Made by a program: the position numbers and the translations under genes. Positions 19,626-28,023 of a stretch of 34,167 bases of DNA are shown piece after piece. The notes under the pieces are model-generated. The model did no database searches, was not told where the DNA came from, and saw nothing but the letters and a program-made list of their open reading frames with translations. Origin of the DNA: DASQUK01 sp046723645 (GTDB taxonomy: Bacteria > Actinomycetota > Acidimicrobiia > Acidimicrobiales > VFJN01); the NCBI GenBank assembly GCA_046723645.1, contig JBKOUY010000035.1, positions 1 through 34,167 on the forward strand, read 5' to 3'. The number at the start of each line of letters is the position of its first letter. The stretch's first letter is position 1.

Positions 19626-20812
19626 GCCGTTGGACCTTCACGTCCGAGTCGGTCACCGAGGGCCATCCCGACAAGATGGCCGACCAGATCAGCGACTCGA
19701 TCCTGGACGCCATCCTGGAGCAGGACCCGGTGGCCCGGGTCGCCTGCGAGACCATGGTGACGACCGGCCTGGCCATCGTCGCCGGTGAGATCACCACCGA
19801 CGCCTACGTCGAGATCCCCAACATCGTCCGCGACACGATCAAGGGCATCGGCTACGACCGCGAGGCCGTGGGCTTCGACGGCCACACGTGCGGCGTCATG
19901 ACGTCGATCGACCCGCAGTCACCCGACATCGCGCAGGGGGTCGACACGGCCTACGAGAAGCGCACCGCCGGTACGGAGGAGGACCTCGACAGCCAGGGCG
20001 CGGGCGACCAGGGCATGATGTTCGGCTACGCCGTCGACGAGACCGACGACCTCATGCCCATGCCCATCTGGCTGGCGCACCGGCTCGCGCACCGGCTGGC
20101 CGAGGTGCGCCGGGCCGGCATCCTGCCGTACCTCCGCCCCGACGGGAAGACGCAGGTCACGCTCGAGTACGAGGACGGGATGCCCGTCGCCCTCAGGACG
20201 GTCCTGATCTCCACCCAACATCAGCCCGGGCTCGACGCCGAGACCCTGATCAAGCCCGACCTGATCGAGCACGTCATCCGGCCCCTGGTGCCACCGCGTT
20301 TCCAGGACGACGACTACCGCGTGCTGGTCAACCCCACCGGCAGCTTCGAGCTCGGCGGCCCCCACGCGGACTGCGGCCTGACCGGGCGCAAGATCATCGT
20401 CGACACCTACGGCGGCGCCGCCCGCCACGGTGGCGGCGCCTTCTCGGGCAAGGACCCGTCCAAGGTCGACCGTTCCGCCGCCTACGCCGCCCGCTGGGTC
20501 GCGAAGAACGTGGTGGCCGCCGGCGCCGCCCAGCGCTGCGAGGTGCAGGTGGCCTACGCCATCGGCGTCGCCCACCCCGTGTCGGTCCTGGTCGAGACGT
20601 TCGGCACGTCCACGGTCGATCCGGAGCGCATCGGCGCCGCCGTGCAGCAGATCTTCGACCTGCGTCCAGCGGCGATCATCCGCGACCTCGACCTGCGCCG
20701 GCCCATCTACAAGAAGACGGCCGCGTACGGACACTTCGGTCGCAGCGACAAGGAGCTCACCTGGGAGCAGACAACCCGGGTCGACGACCTCAAGTCAGCG
20801 CTGGGCCTCTGA
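19622..20812 (+). CDS. metK: S-adenosylmethionine synthetase
   Basis: Makes SAM from methionine and ATP. The 396-residue protein has FTSESVTEGHPDKMADQISD, the signature GAGDQGMMFGYA, the glycine-rich GGGAFSGKDPSKVDRSAAYAAR and the C-terminal KTAAYGHFGR. The length and all three domains are normal. GTG 19622 follows GAGGAG about 8 nt upstream and overlaps the coaBC stop by 4 nt (GTGA). No SAM riboswitch is possible in the absent spacer. The stop is followed by, or overlaps as CTGA, the start of priA. Confidence 0.97.
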   Translation: MSRWTFTSESVTEGHPDKMADQISDSILDAILEQDPVARVACETMVTTGLAIVAGEITTDAYVEIPNIVRDTIKGIGYDREAVGFDGHTCGVMTSIDPQSPDIAQGVDTAYEKRTAGTEEDLDSQGAGDQGMMFGYAVDETDDLMPMPIWLAHRLAHRLAEVRRAGILPYLRPDGKTQVTLEYEDGMPVALRTVLISTQHQPGLDAETLIKPDLIEHVIRPLVPPRFQDDDYRVLVNPTGSFELGGPHADCGLTGRKIIVDTYGGAARHGGGAFSGKDPSKVDRSAAYAARWVAKNVVAAGAAQRCEVQVAYAIGVAHPVSVLVETFGTSTVDPERIGAAVQQIFDLRPAAIIRDLDLRRPIYKKTAAYGHFGRSDKELTWEQTTRVDDLKSALGL

Positions 20813-22557
20813 GCGGCCCGCGGGTCGTTCGCGTCCTGCCGGACGAGCCCGCGATCGACAAGACGTTCGACTACCTGGTCCCCGACGGCCTCGGGGATCA
20901 GGTGCGCGTGGGCGACCGCGTGCGGGTCGTGCTGCACGGCCGCCGGGTCGGGGGATGGGTGGTCGCCACCGACGTCGATCCGCCGCCGGGCGTCGCGCTG
21001 CGGCCGCTGGCCAGGTGGTCCGGCCGCGGGCCGACGCCGGAGCTCATCGAACTGGCCGAATGGGCCGCGTGGCGCTGGGCCGGCCGGCCGGCCTCGTTGC
21101 TGCGGACGGCATCGCCCGAGCGGGTGGTGTCACGCCTCCCGGCGGCGCCCCGGCGTCCATCCGCAGCGGCGGCGGAACATGCGGTGGACGAGGACGTCAT
21201 GGGGGCGATGTCCGCCGCATGTTCGCCGGCTGCACCGGCGCTGCTGATGCGGCTGCCCCCGGCGGCGCCGCTCGACCCGGTGGTGTTCGCCGCGGCCGCC
21301 CGGGGGAACGCACTCATCCTGTGCCCCACGGCGGCGTCGGCGCACGCGGTCGGCGCCGCCCTGCGGCGTGCCGGAGTGCCCACCGCGCTGCACCCGAGGG
21401 ACTGGGCGCTCGGCGCCGCGGGCGCCACGGTGGTCGGCACGCGCGCCGCCGCCTGGGCGCCGGTGGGCAACCTCGCCGCCATCCTGGTGATCGACGAGCA
21501 CGACGAGGCGCACCGGCAGGAGCAGGCGCCCACCTGGCACGCCCGCGACGTGGCCCTTGAACGGGCCGGGCGTGCCGGGGTGCCGTGCGTGATGACCTCG
21601 CCCTGCCCCTCGCTCGAGGCACTGGACGCGGCTCGGCTGCTCACGGCGTCGCGTGCCGGCGAACGCGCCGGCTGGCCGGTCGTCGACGTGGTCGACATGC
21701 GGCGCCAGGATCCCCGCACGGGCCTGTTGCCGCCGGCGCTGGTCAGGCTGCTGCGCAGCGACCTGCGGGTGCTGTGCGTGCTGAACCGGACCGGCAGGGC
21801 GCGCCTGCTGGCCTGCAAGGCGTGCGGCGAGCTGGCCCGCTGCGAGCGCTGCGACGCCGCCTTGGCCCAGCCGGGCGACGAGCTGGTGTGCACCCGCTGT
21901 GGCACGGTCCGGCCGGCGGTATGCGCCGCGTGTGGGGCGTCACGGCTGCGGACGCTCCGCCAGGGCGTGACGCGGGTGCGTGACGAGATCGCGGCGCTGA
22001 TCGGCGAGCCCGTCGACGAGGTGACGGCGGCATCGGCTGCCGCCGACGCCCCCCGCTCGCGGGTCGCGGTCGGCACGGAGGCCACGCTGCACCAGATCGA
22101 CCGGGCCGATGCGGTCGCGTTCCTGGACTTCGACCAGGAACTGCTCGCGCCCCGCTACCGGGCCGCCGAGCAGGCGCTCGGCCTCCTGGCGCGGGGCGCC
22201 CGCGTCGTAGGCGGCAAGGACACCGGCGGCCGCCTCGTCGTCCAGACCCACGTGCCCCGCCACGAAGTCGTCCAGGCGGCCCTGCACGCGGACCCGTCCC
22301 GCGTCGCGTCGGCGGAGCGGGAACGGCGCAGGGAGCTGCGCTTCCCACCGGTCACCGCGATGGCCGAAATCTCGGGTGCGGCCGCGGGGGCGTTCGTCGG
22401 CGCCATCGGTGCGCAGCTCGGCGTCGAGGTCCTCGGACCGTCGGACGGGCGGTGGCTGGTCCGTGCCCCCGACCATCGCATGCTGTGCGACGCCCTGGCG
22501 GCGACGCCGCGCCCTCCCGGCCGCCTGAGGGTCGCCGTGGACCCGCCGAGGGTGTGA
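20809..22557 (+). CDS. priA: Primosomal protein PriA, helicase motifs degenerate
   Basis: PriA homologue of 582 residues, shorter than the ~730 of active helicases. The N-terminal DNA-binding domain (VRVLPDEPAIDKTFDYLVPD, VRVGDRVRVVLHGRRVGGWV) and the cysteine-rich region with eight Cys in four CxxC pairs (CKACG, CERCD, CTRCG, CAACG) are kept, as is IDEHDEAHRQEQAPTWHARDVAL. The Walker A motif is missing: the expected place reads VVFAAAARGNALILCP with no GxGKT. That erosion is known for actinobacterial PriA, so a structural role in replication restart is more likely than unwinding. No ATG, GTG or TTG lies at the homologous N-terminus; CTG 20809, overlapping the metK stop (CTGA), fits it. Confidence 0.88.
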   Translation: MSGPRVVRVLPDEPAIDKTFDYLVPDGLGDQVRVGDRVRVVLHGRRVGGWVVATDVDPPPGVALRPLARWSGRGPTPELIELAEWAAWRWAGRPASLLRTASPERVVSRLPAAPRRPSAAAAEHAVDEDVMGAMSAACSPAAPALLMRLPPAAPLDPVVFAAAARGNALILCPTAASAHAVGAALRRAGVPTALHPRDWALGAAGATVVGTRAAAWAPVGNLAAILVIDEHDEAHRQEQAPTWHARDVALERAGRAGVPCVMTSPCPSLEALDAARLLTASRAGERAGWPVVDVVDMRRQDPRTGLLPPALVRLLRSDLRVLCVLNRTGRARLLACKACGELARCERCDAALAQPGDELVCTRCGTVRPAVCAACGASRLRTLRQGVTRVRDEIAALIGEPVDEVTAASAAADAPRSRVAVGTEATLHQIDRADAVAFLDFDQELLAPRYRAAEQALGLLARGARVVGGKDTGGRLVVQTHVPRHEVVQAALHADPSRVASAERERRRELRFPPVTAMAEISGAAAGAFVGAIGAQLGVEVLGPSDGRWLVRAPDHRMLCDALAATPRPPGRLRVAVDPPRV

Positions 22558-22597
22558 GGCGGTGCCCCCATAGGGTCCGAGGGGATAGGCACGTCGT

Positions 22598-22603
22598 TAG
22601 AGT
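22598..22603 (+). promoter_or_regulatory. -10 element TAGAGT of mtnA
   Basis: TAGAGT ends 6 nt before GTG 22610, consistent with a leaderless transcript. The 52-bp gap after priA contains nothing else recognisable. Confidence 0.5.
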
Positions 22604-22609
22604 CGCCTC

Positions 22610-23644
<1,035 letters not shown>

Positions 23645-23670
23645 GTCCGGCGCCGGGACGGGCGCCGGAC
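23645..23670 (+). terminator. GC hairpin after mtnA
   Basis: GTCCGGCGCC (23645-23654) and GGCGCCGGAC (23661-23670) form a perfect 10-bp stem with a 6-nt loop, beginning immediately after the mtnA stop. There is no U-tract, so it is a terminator-like or mRNA-end-protecting structure rather than a classical intrinsic terminator. A second C/G-run palindrome near 23700-23726 lies towards the end of the opposing TetR fragment. Confidence 0.5.
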
Positions 23671-23735
23671 GCTGCGGTCTCGGCGCTACCCCTGGACGGC
23701 CGCCGCCCTCCCGGGGGGGCGGGCTCGATGAGGGC

Positions 23736-23942
23736 TCAGAGCAGTTGGGTCCGCATGAGCTGTGTCAGCCATGCGCGGTGCTGGTCGGCCGTCCATCCGA
23801 AGTCGACGGTGACGAGCTGGTACAGCTCGGGGCTGGCGAGGGCGGAGTACCGCTCACCGGCCTCGGCGACCGACAGGCCGGGCCTGAGGTCGTCGCCGAG
23901 GTAGTGACGGATCCGCTCGGTCTGGTTGTGCAGGCGTCTGCG
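23736..23942 (-). pseudogene. TetR-family regulator, C-terminal fragment
   Basis: On the minus strand the last ~65 codons before TGA 23736-23738 read LHNQTERIRHYLGDDLRPGL, then SVAEAGERYSALASPELYQL, and end FGWTADQHRAWLTQLMRTQL plus one Leu. This is the usual last-helix pattern of TetR regulators (W/Y-ALxSPExYxLLxxExGW...W). The DNA-binding N-terminus is missing: beyond about 23942 the frame enters the antisense of a hydrolase fragment. The long open frame continuing to 24941 is a shadow. The gene appears to have lost its 5' two thirds. Confidence 0.6.
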
Positions 23943-23953
23943 GCGAGGACTAG

Positions 23954-24262
23954 CGCGCCGCCCTCGATCGAGCGGTCCCTGACGCCTTCCGCGAGGCACT
24001 CGACGAGGCCGACCTGTTGTTTCAGGCCGAGCTGTCGCCGTGCAGTGCTGGCGGTTCGGGCCCGCGGACGCGGCGCGGGTCACGCAGCCGGTCCTCAACG
24101 TGCTCGGCGCACGAAGCGTCCCGCGGTTCGTCCCGGGGAATGAGCTCATCCAGTCGTGGTTCCCGCAGGCCGAGCGCCTGTCGGTGCCCGACGCCGGGCA
24201 CCTGCTGATGGTGCAGAACCCCGCGGGGCTGGCGGGGGGACTGCGGGACTTCTTCGCAGGCC
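23954..24262 (+). pseudogene. Alpha/beta hydrolase, C-terminal fragment with frameshift
   Basis: After an in-frame TAG at 23951, the plus strand encodes VPDAFREALDEADLLFQAEL, then at about 24040 the frame slips (ccgtgcag; one G fewer than a continuous reading needs) into VQCWRFGPADAARVTQPVLN, and on to FPQAERLSVPDAGHLLMVQN and GLAGGLRDFFA. This is the end of an alpha/beta hydrolase with the last strand and the catalytic His in AGHLL. The nucleophile elbow and N-terminal half are missing. The open frame runs on to 24339, but homology ends near 24262. With the TetR fragment it forms the remains of a divergent regulator/hydrolase pair. Confidence 0.6.
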
Positions 24263-24304
24263 AGCGCTCACCGGCTCCGCCCGGGGCCCGGGCCGCCCGG
24301 GCAG

Positions 24305-24739
24305 TCAGCGCAGCGGGCGAGCGAAGTGGAACGCGCTGATCGTGAGGCCCTCGCGCATGTAGAAGCGATGTGCGTCTGCACGCTGCACGTTCGAGTCGAG
24401 GTCGAGGGCGGCGCAGCCGGAGGCATCGGCTCGCCGAGCCAGTGCCCCGAGCAGGGTCCGCCCGACGCCGGTGCTGCGCGCCCCCGCGGTGGTGACGAGG
24501 TCGTCGACGTACAGCTTGCGCAGGTACGCGGTCGTCGCCACGATCCGCCAGCCGGCCACGCCGACGCAGCGGTCGCCGTCGTACGCGGCTGTGAACCGCA
24601 GACCCTGCGGGTAGCCCTCGGCGTACACCGCGGCGAAGCTGGCGTCCGTCAGGTGCGGGCGCAGCTCGCGGAGGACCGCCAACGCGTCGCCCCAACGGCG
24701 GTCGCCGCGCTCGAGATCGACGAGTTCGAGCTCCGCCAC
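24305..24739 (-). CDS. GNAT family N-acetyltransferase
   Basis: Predicted acetyltransferase of 144 residues; the substrate is unknown. Seen in order: LRELRPHLTDASFAAVYAEG (helix pair near the N-terminus), GLRFTAAYDGDRCVGVAGWR, AYLRKLYVDDLVT, the acetyl-CoA site GARSTGVGRTLLGALARRA (R-x-x-G-V-G-R-x-L) and GCAALDLDSNVQRADAHRFYMREGL, a textbook GNAT ending. GTG 24739 starts 2 nt after the stop of the Eis-like gene; GTG 24760 (MRPHVLTVAEL) overlapping it is possible. It is the distal gene of a minus-strand pair of acetyltransferases and ends 43 bp from the hydrolase fragment. Confidence 0.85.
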   Translation of the reverse strand: MAELELVDLERGDRRWGDALAVLRELRPHLTDASFAAVYAEGYPQGLRFTAAYDGDRCVGVAGWRIVATTAYLRKLYVDDLVTTAGARSTGVGRTLLGALARRADASGCAALDLDSNVQRADAHRFYMREGLTISAFHFARPLR

Positions 24740-24741
24740 GG

Positions 24742-25977
24742 TCAGAACGTGAGGACGCACCACGGCGCCCGCGACGCCCCGAACATGGCCGCCGCGCGGT
24801 CCGTCGCGCCGTCCCGCCGTTCGTCGACCCACCCGAGCGCGGCGAGCCGGCCCCAGCCCGTGCCGCCCAGGTAGGCGGCGCCCAGGGCCGACGCTGGAAC
24901 GACCATGTCGGCGTCGGCATCGGTGGCGGTGCAGGTCGCACCGTCTGGCCCGCCTTCGAGGGCGAAGCGGCCGGCGGCGTGGCCGAGCGGGTCGACGACC
25001 TCGAGCACGAGGGACCCGTCGGTGGCGTAGCGGCGGGCGGTCAGGGCCGCCGGCACGTCCAGGATGCGCACCCACAGGTGGTCGGACCGGTTGACGAGCG
25101 CACCCATGCGGGCGTCGGCGAGGGCCAGCGGCACCGGGTTGTCCAGCGGTCGGAGGCCCACGCGCACATGCGCCACCCAGTCGACCGAGGAGAGGAACCG
25201 GACGAGCTCGATCTCGGCCTGCCCGGACGTGGCCACCAGGACGCCGGCCGACAGCGTTCCCGCCGGGCGGTTGTGCTCCCAGCGGTCGTCGACCGAGTAC
25301 GCCGTGGCCGCCTGGGGCTCACCCTGGGCGTCGAACCACACGACCTTGGTGGCCTTGCGCCGCGCGTCATCGTCGCCATCGGGCCAGGTTCGTATGCCGG
25401 CGAACACCTCCCAGCGCAGGCTTTCGTAGCTGATGTGGCCCGGGAAGGTGTGGCGGGCACGGTCGTAGACGTCGATCACGATCTTGGCGAAGGCGTCGTT
25501 GTCGACAAGGTCGACGCTGCCCTCGGGGTCGGCGAGCCACCGGGCCTGGGCGGCGTCGAGGTGCAGCTCGCAGGCCTCGACCGCCAGGCCGTAGCCGTAG
25601 CGGCCGTAGATGGGGTACTCGGCGGCGACGAGCGTGGCCACCGGCTCGCCCCTGGCGGCGATGTCGTCGAGCTGGGTGCGCATCATGCGGCTGAGGTGTC
25701 CCTGGCGGCGGTGCGTCGGGAGCACGCCCACAGCGCTCACCGCGCCCGCCGCCACCATGCCGCCGGGCACGGTCAGCTCGGTGGGGAACGCCCGCGCGGC
25801 ACCGCAGAGCCGTCCGTTGCGGTCGAACGCACCGAGGCAGCGGTCCAGGTCGAAGGCGGCGCGGCGGGCCTCGATGTCCTCCGGCGACGACGGCGGCGCC
25901 AGGAAGGCGGTGTGGACCACGTTGGTGAAGTCGCCGAACTCGTCGTCGGTGATGGTGCGTACGGTCTCGGGGGTCAC
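24742..25977 (-). CDS. Eis-like N-acetyltransferase
   Basis: Homologue of the Eis (enhanced intracellular survival) family, hexameric acetyltransferases that modify aminoglycosides or protein lysines in mycobacteria. The 411 residues contain the N-terminal GNAT domain with AVGVLPTHRRQGHLSRMMRTQ (acetyl-CoA loop) and AAEYPIYGRYGYGLA (the tyrosine used as general acid), a second degenerate GNAT domain, and a C-terminal SCP2-like domain (YATDGSLVLEVVDPLG...GRLAALGWVDERR). The chain ends in VLTF, keeping the terminal Phe whose carboxylate acts as base in Eis. GTG 25977 has TACCCT 7 nt upstream, so transcription is probably its own and leaderless. The physiological substrate cannot be told from the sequence. 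Confidence 0.9.
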   Translation of the reverse strand: MTPETVRTITDDEFGDFTNVVHTAFLAPPSSPEDIEARRAAFDLDRCLGAFDRNGRLCGAARAFPTELTVPGGMVAAGAVSAVGVLPTHRRQGHLSRMMRTQLDDIAARGEPVATLVAAEYPIYGRYGYGLAVEACELHLDAAQARWLADPEGSVDLVDNDAFAKIVIDVYDRARHTFPGHISYESLRWEVFAGIRTWPDGDDDARRKATKVVWFDAQGEPQAATAYSVDDRWEHNRPAGTLSAGVLVATSGQAEIELVRFLSSVDWVAHVRVGLRPLDNPVPLALADARMGALVNRSDHLWVRILDVPAALTARRYATDGSLVLEVVDPLGHAAGRFALEGGPDGATCTATDADADMVVPASALGAAYLGGTGWGRLAALGWVDERRDGATDRAAAMFGASRAPWCVLTF

Positions 25978-25984
25978 CCCCGAG

Positions 25985-25990
25985 AGGGTA
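25985..25990 (-). promoter_or_regulatory. -10 element TACCCT of the Eis-like gene
   Basis: On the minus strand TACCCT ends 7 nt before GTG 25977. It lies in the 58-bp gap after the SpoU methyltransferase and indicates independent, probably leaderless, transcription. Confidence 0.5.
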
Positions 25991-26035
25991 CGCAGCGTCC
26001 CCCCGACGGGTCGCAGGGGTTTCGGCGCCAGCTCC

Positions 26036-26569
26036 TTAGGCGCCGGCGGCCCAGTCCCGGCGGCGGAGCTCGTACAGGGCGATGGCGGTCGCCGTCGCCA
26101 CGTTGAGCGAGCCGATCTTCCCGAGCTGGGGGATGTACGTCACGGCGTCGCAGGCGGCAAGCGTGGCCGCGGGGAGGCCGCGGTCCTCGTTGCCGACGAC
26201 CAGGCACACCGGCTCCTCGACTGCCAGCTCCGGCAGCGGCACGGCGTCGTCGGTCAGCTCGAGCCCCACGACCCGGTAGCCATCCCCGCGCGCTGCGGCC
26301 GCGGCCTCGGCCGCCGTGTCGTGCCATGTCCAGTCGACGAAGCGCTGCGACCCGAGCGCGGTCTTCGCGGTCTTGCCGCTCGTCGGTGCCGCCGTGTCGC
26401 CCACGAGCCACAGGTGGTCGATGCGAAACGCGGCCGCGGTTCGGAGGATGGAGCCCACGTTGAACGGCGACTGCACGTGGTCGAGGATCAGCGCCACCGG
26501 TGCCGTCGCCCGACGGCGCCAGGAGCGGTGCAGTCGCTTGAGCCCGGTGGGATCGAGCTGGCGCGTCAC
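26036..26569 (-). CDS. SpoU/TrmH-family RNA 2'-O-methyltransferase
   Basis: Predicted SAM-dependent methyltransferase of the SPOUT superfamily acting on tRNA or rRNA ribose. The 177 residues contain the three family motifs: ALILDHVQSPFNVGSILRTA (motif 1, N and R), EPVCLVVGNEDRGLP (motif 2) and IPQLGKIGSLNVATATAIAL (motif 3), which form the SAM knot. There is no N-terminal RNA-binding L30-like domain, so the protein is of the short type. GTG 26569 overlaps the stop of the preceding methyltransferase (GTGA). The exact RNA target is not deducible; TrmH-like Gm18 and TrmL-like Cm34 activity are both possible. Confidence 0.9.
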   Translation of the reverse strand: MTRQLDPTGLKRLHRSWRRRATAPVALILDHVQSPFNVGSILRTAAAFRIDHLWLVGDTAAPTSGKTAKTALGSQRFVDWTWHDTAAEAAAAARGDGYRVVGLELTDDAVPLPELAVEEPVCLVVGNEDRGLPAATLAACDAVTYIPQLGKIGSLNVATATAIALYELRRRDWAAGA

Positions 26570-27165
26570 CGCTCCACCTCGAGGAGGCGGTAGCCCACAC
26601 GGCTGCCCAGTCGCGTGACGGACCAGTCCCGCGATGCCAGCCAGCGGTGCAGCGAGTCGGCGCCGAGGTTCTTCTGGACGACGAGCAGCGCCGTGCCGTC
26701 GTCGGCCAGCCGGCCCAGCCAGTGGTCGAGGAGGTCGTGGAGGGCGGCTTTCCCCACCCGCACCGGCGGGTTCGACCACAGGCAGGCCAACCGAACGTCG
26801 GGCGGCACGTCGTCCGGCGTGGCCACGCGCACGTTGGCGAGGCCGGCGGCCGCAGCGTTGGAACGGGTCAGCTCCAGGGCCCTTTCGTTGACGTCGACGG
26901 CCCACACGATGGCAGCCGGTGAGCGGGTGGCCAACGTGAGCGCGATGGGCCCGTAGCCGCAGCCGATGTCGGCCAGGTGACCTTCGGCCGGCGGCGGAGG
27001 CGCGTCGGTGAGCAAATACTTGGTGCCGGGATCGATGCGCGCGCCGGAGAACACGCCGCGGTCGGTGCGGAGCACAAACGACACGTCCGGCAGGTCGAGG
27101 CGCACGGTCGAGGGCCGGGATGCGGCGTCCGGCGAGGGCGAGAAGTAGTGCGATGATCGGCCCAC
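26566..27165 (-). CDS. Class I SAM-dependent methyltransferase, RsmC-like
   Basis: Predicted N-methyltransferase of the 'methyltransferase small' family, probably acting on 16S rRNA guanine like RsmC. The 199-residue protein has TDRGVFSGARIDPGTKYLL (the family's N-terminal marker), motif I LADIGCGYGPIALTLA, the acidic end of strand 2 in VWAVDVNERALEL and motif IV WSNPPVRVGK (NPPF/Y type for exocyclic amines). It corresponds to a single RsmC domain, without the duplicated N-terminal half of the E. coli protein. GTG 27165 has TACCGT 8 nt upstream. It is the first gene of a minus-strand pair with the SpoU enzyme and is divergent from def. Confidence 0.88.
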   Translation of the reverse strand: MGRSSHYFSPSPDAASRPSTVRLDLPDVSFVLRTDRGVFSGARIDPGTKYLLTDAPPPPAEGHLADIGCGYGPIALTLATRSPAAIVWAVDVNERALELTRSNAAAAGLANVRVATPDDVPPDVRLACLWSNPPVRVGKAALHDLLDHWLGRLADDGTALLVVQKNLGADSLHRWLASRDWSVTRLGSRVGYRLLEVER

Positions 27166-27173
27166 GTCGGGCG

Positions 27174-27179
27174 ACGGTA
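27174..27179 (-). promoter_or_regulatory. -10 element TACCGT of the RsmC-like gene
   Basis: Minus-strand TACCGT ends 8 nt before GTG 27165. It lies in the 128-bp divergent region shared with def, about 80 bp from the def palindrome. Confidence 0.45.
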
Positions 27180-27245
27180 CCCTCCGGCCGAACCTTCGCC
27201 ATGTGGCGTCGGTCGGCCACGGGACCCTTTGGCCCGACCCCGACC

Positions 27246-27287
27246 GCCACCCCTAATGGCGTCGGTCTGCGACCGACGCCGTACTCT
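27246..27287 (+). promoter_or_regulatory. Promoter module with 10-bp inverted repeat, upstream of def
   Basis: GGCGTCGGTC (27258-27267) and GACCGACGCC (27271-27280) form a perfect 10-bp inverted repeat around TGC. It is followed by the -10 TACTCT (27282-27287), which ends 6 nt before ATG 27294. The flank GCCACCCCT and the whole module match the aroC promoter at 1526-1566. Here it lies between divergent genes, so the palindrome cannot be a terminator of an upstream plus-strand gene; an operator is more likely. Confidence 0.65.
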
Positions 27288-27293
27288 TAGGCG

Positions 27294-27833
27294 ATGGCTC
27301 CCTACAGCATTCGCGTGGTTGGCGACCCGGTCCTGCGGCAGCGCGCCGCCGAGGTCGCCACGATCGACGGGCGCCTTGCCAAGCTGGCGGACGACATGAT
27401 CGCCACCATGTACGACGCTCCCGGGGTCGGCCTCGCCGCCCCCCAGGTGGGCGTGGAGAAGCGGATGTTCGTCTACGACGTGGGCGACGGGCCGTTCACG
27501 ATCGTCAATCCCGACATCGTCGAACGCGACGGTGAGTGGGCCTACGAGGAGGGTTGCCTCTCGGTGCCCGGTCTGTCGTGGGAGATCGTCCGAGCCAAGC
27601 AGGTGCACCTGATCGGCGTCGACCTCGACGGCAACGACGTGTCGATCGAGGCCGACGAGCTGCTGGCCCGCTGCTTCCAGCACGAGCTCGACCACCTCGA
27701 CGGAGTCCTCTTGCTCGAAAGGCTCGATGCGGACACCCGCAAGCAGGCGCTGAAGACGATCCGGGAGCTCGGCATCGGTCCCTCGGTGCTGGCGGACGCC
27801 GAGCCCAAGGGCGGCGGCTTCTCTCTCCGCTAG
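27294..27833 (+). CDS. def: Peptide deformylase
   Basis: Removes the formyl group from nascent protein N-termini. The 179-residue protein has all three motifs: GVGLAAPQVG (motif 1, Gln), EEGCLSVPG (motif 2, metal Cys) and QHELDHLDGVL (motif 3, HExxH). ATG 27294 lies 6 nt after the -10 TACTCT. Functionally it pairs with fmt (formylation of initiator tRNA) downstream, but a 190-bp spacer with an inverted-repeat element separates them. The stop codon TAG is itself part of the left end of that element, so the last codons may have been changed by its arrival. Confidence 0.96.
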   Translation: MAPYSIRVVGDPVLRQRAAEVATIDGRLAKLADDMIATMYDAPGVGLAAPQVGVEKRMFVYDVGDGPFTIVNPDIVERDGEWAYEEGCLSVPGLSWEIVRAKQVHLIGVDLDGNDVSIEADELLARCFQHELDHLDGVLLLERLDADTRKQALKTIRELGIGPSVLADAEPKGGGFSLR

Positions 27834-27997
27834 TGGGCGCTCGCGGGAGTTCCGTGGATGTATCGCGGAGTCAGATTCGTCGCTGGCGAGGACGCAGGAG
27901 GAAGGCGCAGCCAGCGGCTGCGGCGACGACGAGGACGATGTCCAGCGGCGGATCTGGCCGGCGAGACGCCACGATGACGTCCGCGAGCGCCCGCTAG
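27830..27997. repeat. 168-bp element bounded by 17-bp inverted repeats, between def and fmt
   Basis: The left end CTAGTGGGCGCTCGCGG (27830-27846) and right end CCGCGAGCGCCCGCTAG (27981-27997) are inverted repeats matching at 16 of 17 positions. Inside, AGATTCGTCGCTGG (from 27873) pairs with CCAGCGGCGGATCT at 12 of 14 positions, and the centre has CGCAGCC-AGC-GGCTGCG, a perfect 7-bp hairpin. The whole can therefore fold as a long interrupted stem. It resembles a MITE or a structured intergenic element; no target-site duplication is obvious outside the ends. Confidence 0.5.
27871..27972 (-). CDS. Possible 33-aa membrane microprotein inside the inverted-repeat element
   Basis: On the minus strand GTG 27972 opens a 33-codon frame beginning MASRRPDPPL, continuing DIVLVVAAAAGCAFLL as one hydrophobic segment, and ending RPRQRRI before TGA. 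A single membrane helix with a strongly basic C-terminal tail would be a plausible microprotein, but the frame is short, has no visible SD and lies antisense between def and fmt. It may be chance. Confidence 0.2.
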   Translation of the reverse strand: MASRRPDPPLDIVLVVAAAAGCAFLLRPRQRRI

Positions 27998-28023
27998 GGC
28001 GTGCGAGAGGCCGGGCCGGTTTC

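Noticed and set aside
23645..23726. Insertion-sequence ends near the TetR/hydrolase scar
   Set aside because: The hairpins follow the mtnA stop directly and are G/C-run palindromes; no matching inverted ends or transposase remnants were found around the fragments.
23736..24941. 401-codon minus-strand frame as a complete gene
   Set aside because: Only its last ~65 codons resemble a protein (TetR C-terminus); the rest is antisense to the hydrolase fragment and out of frame with the GNAT and Eis-like genes.
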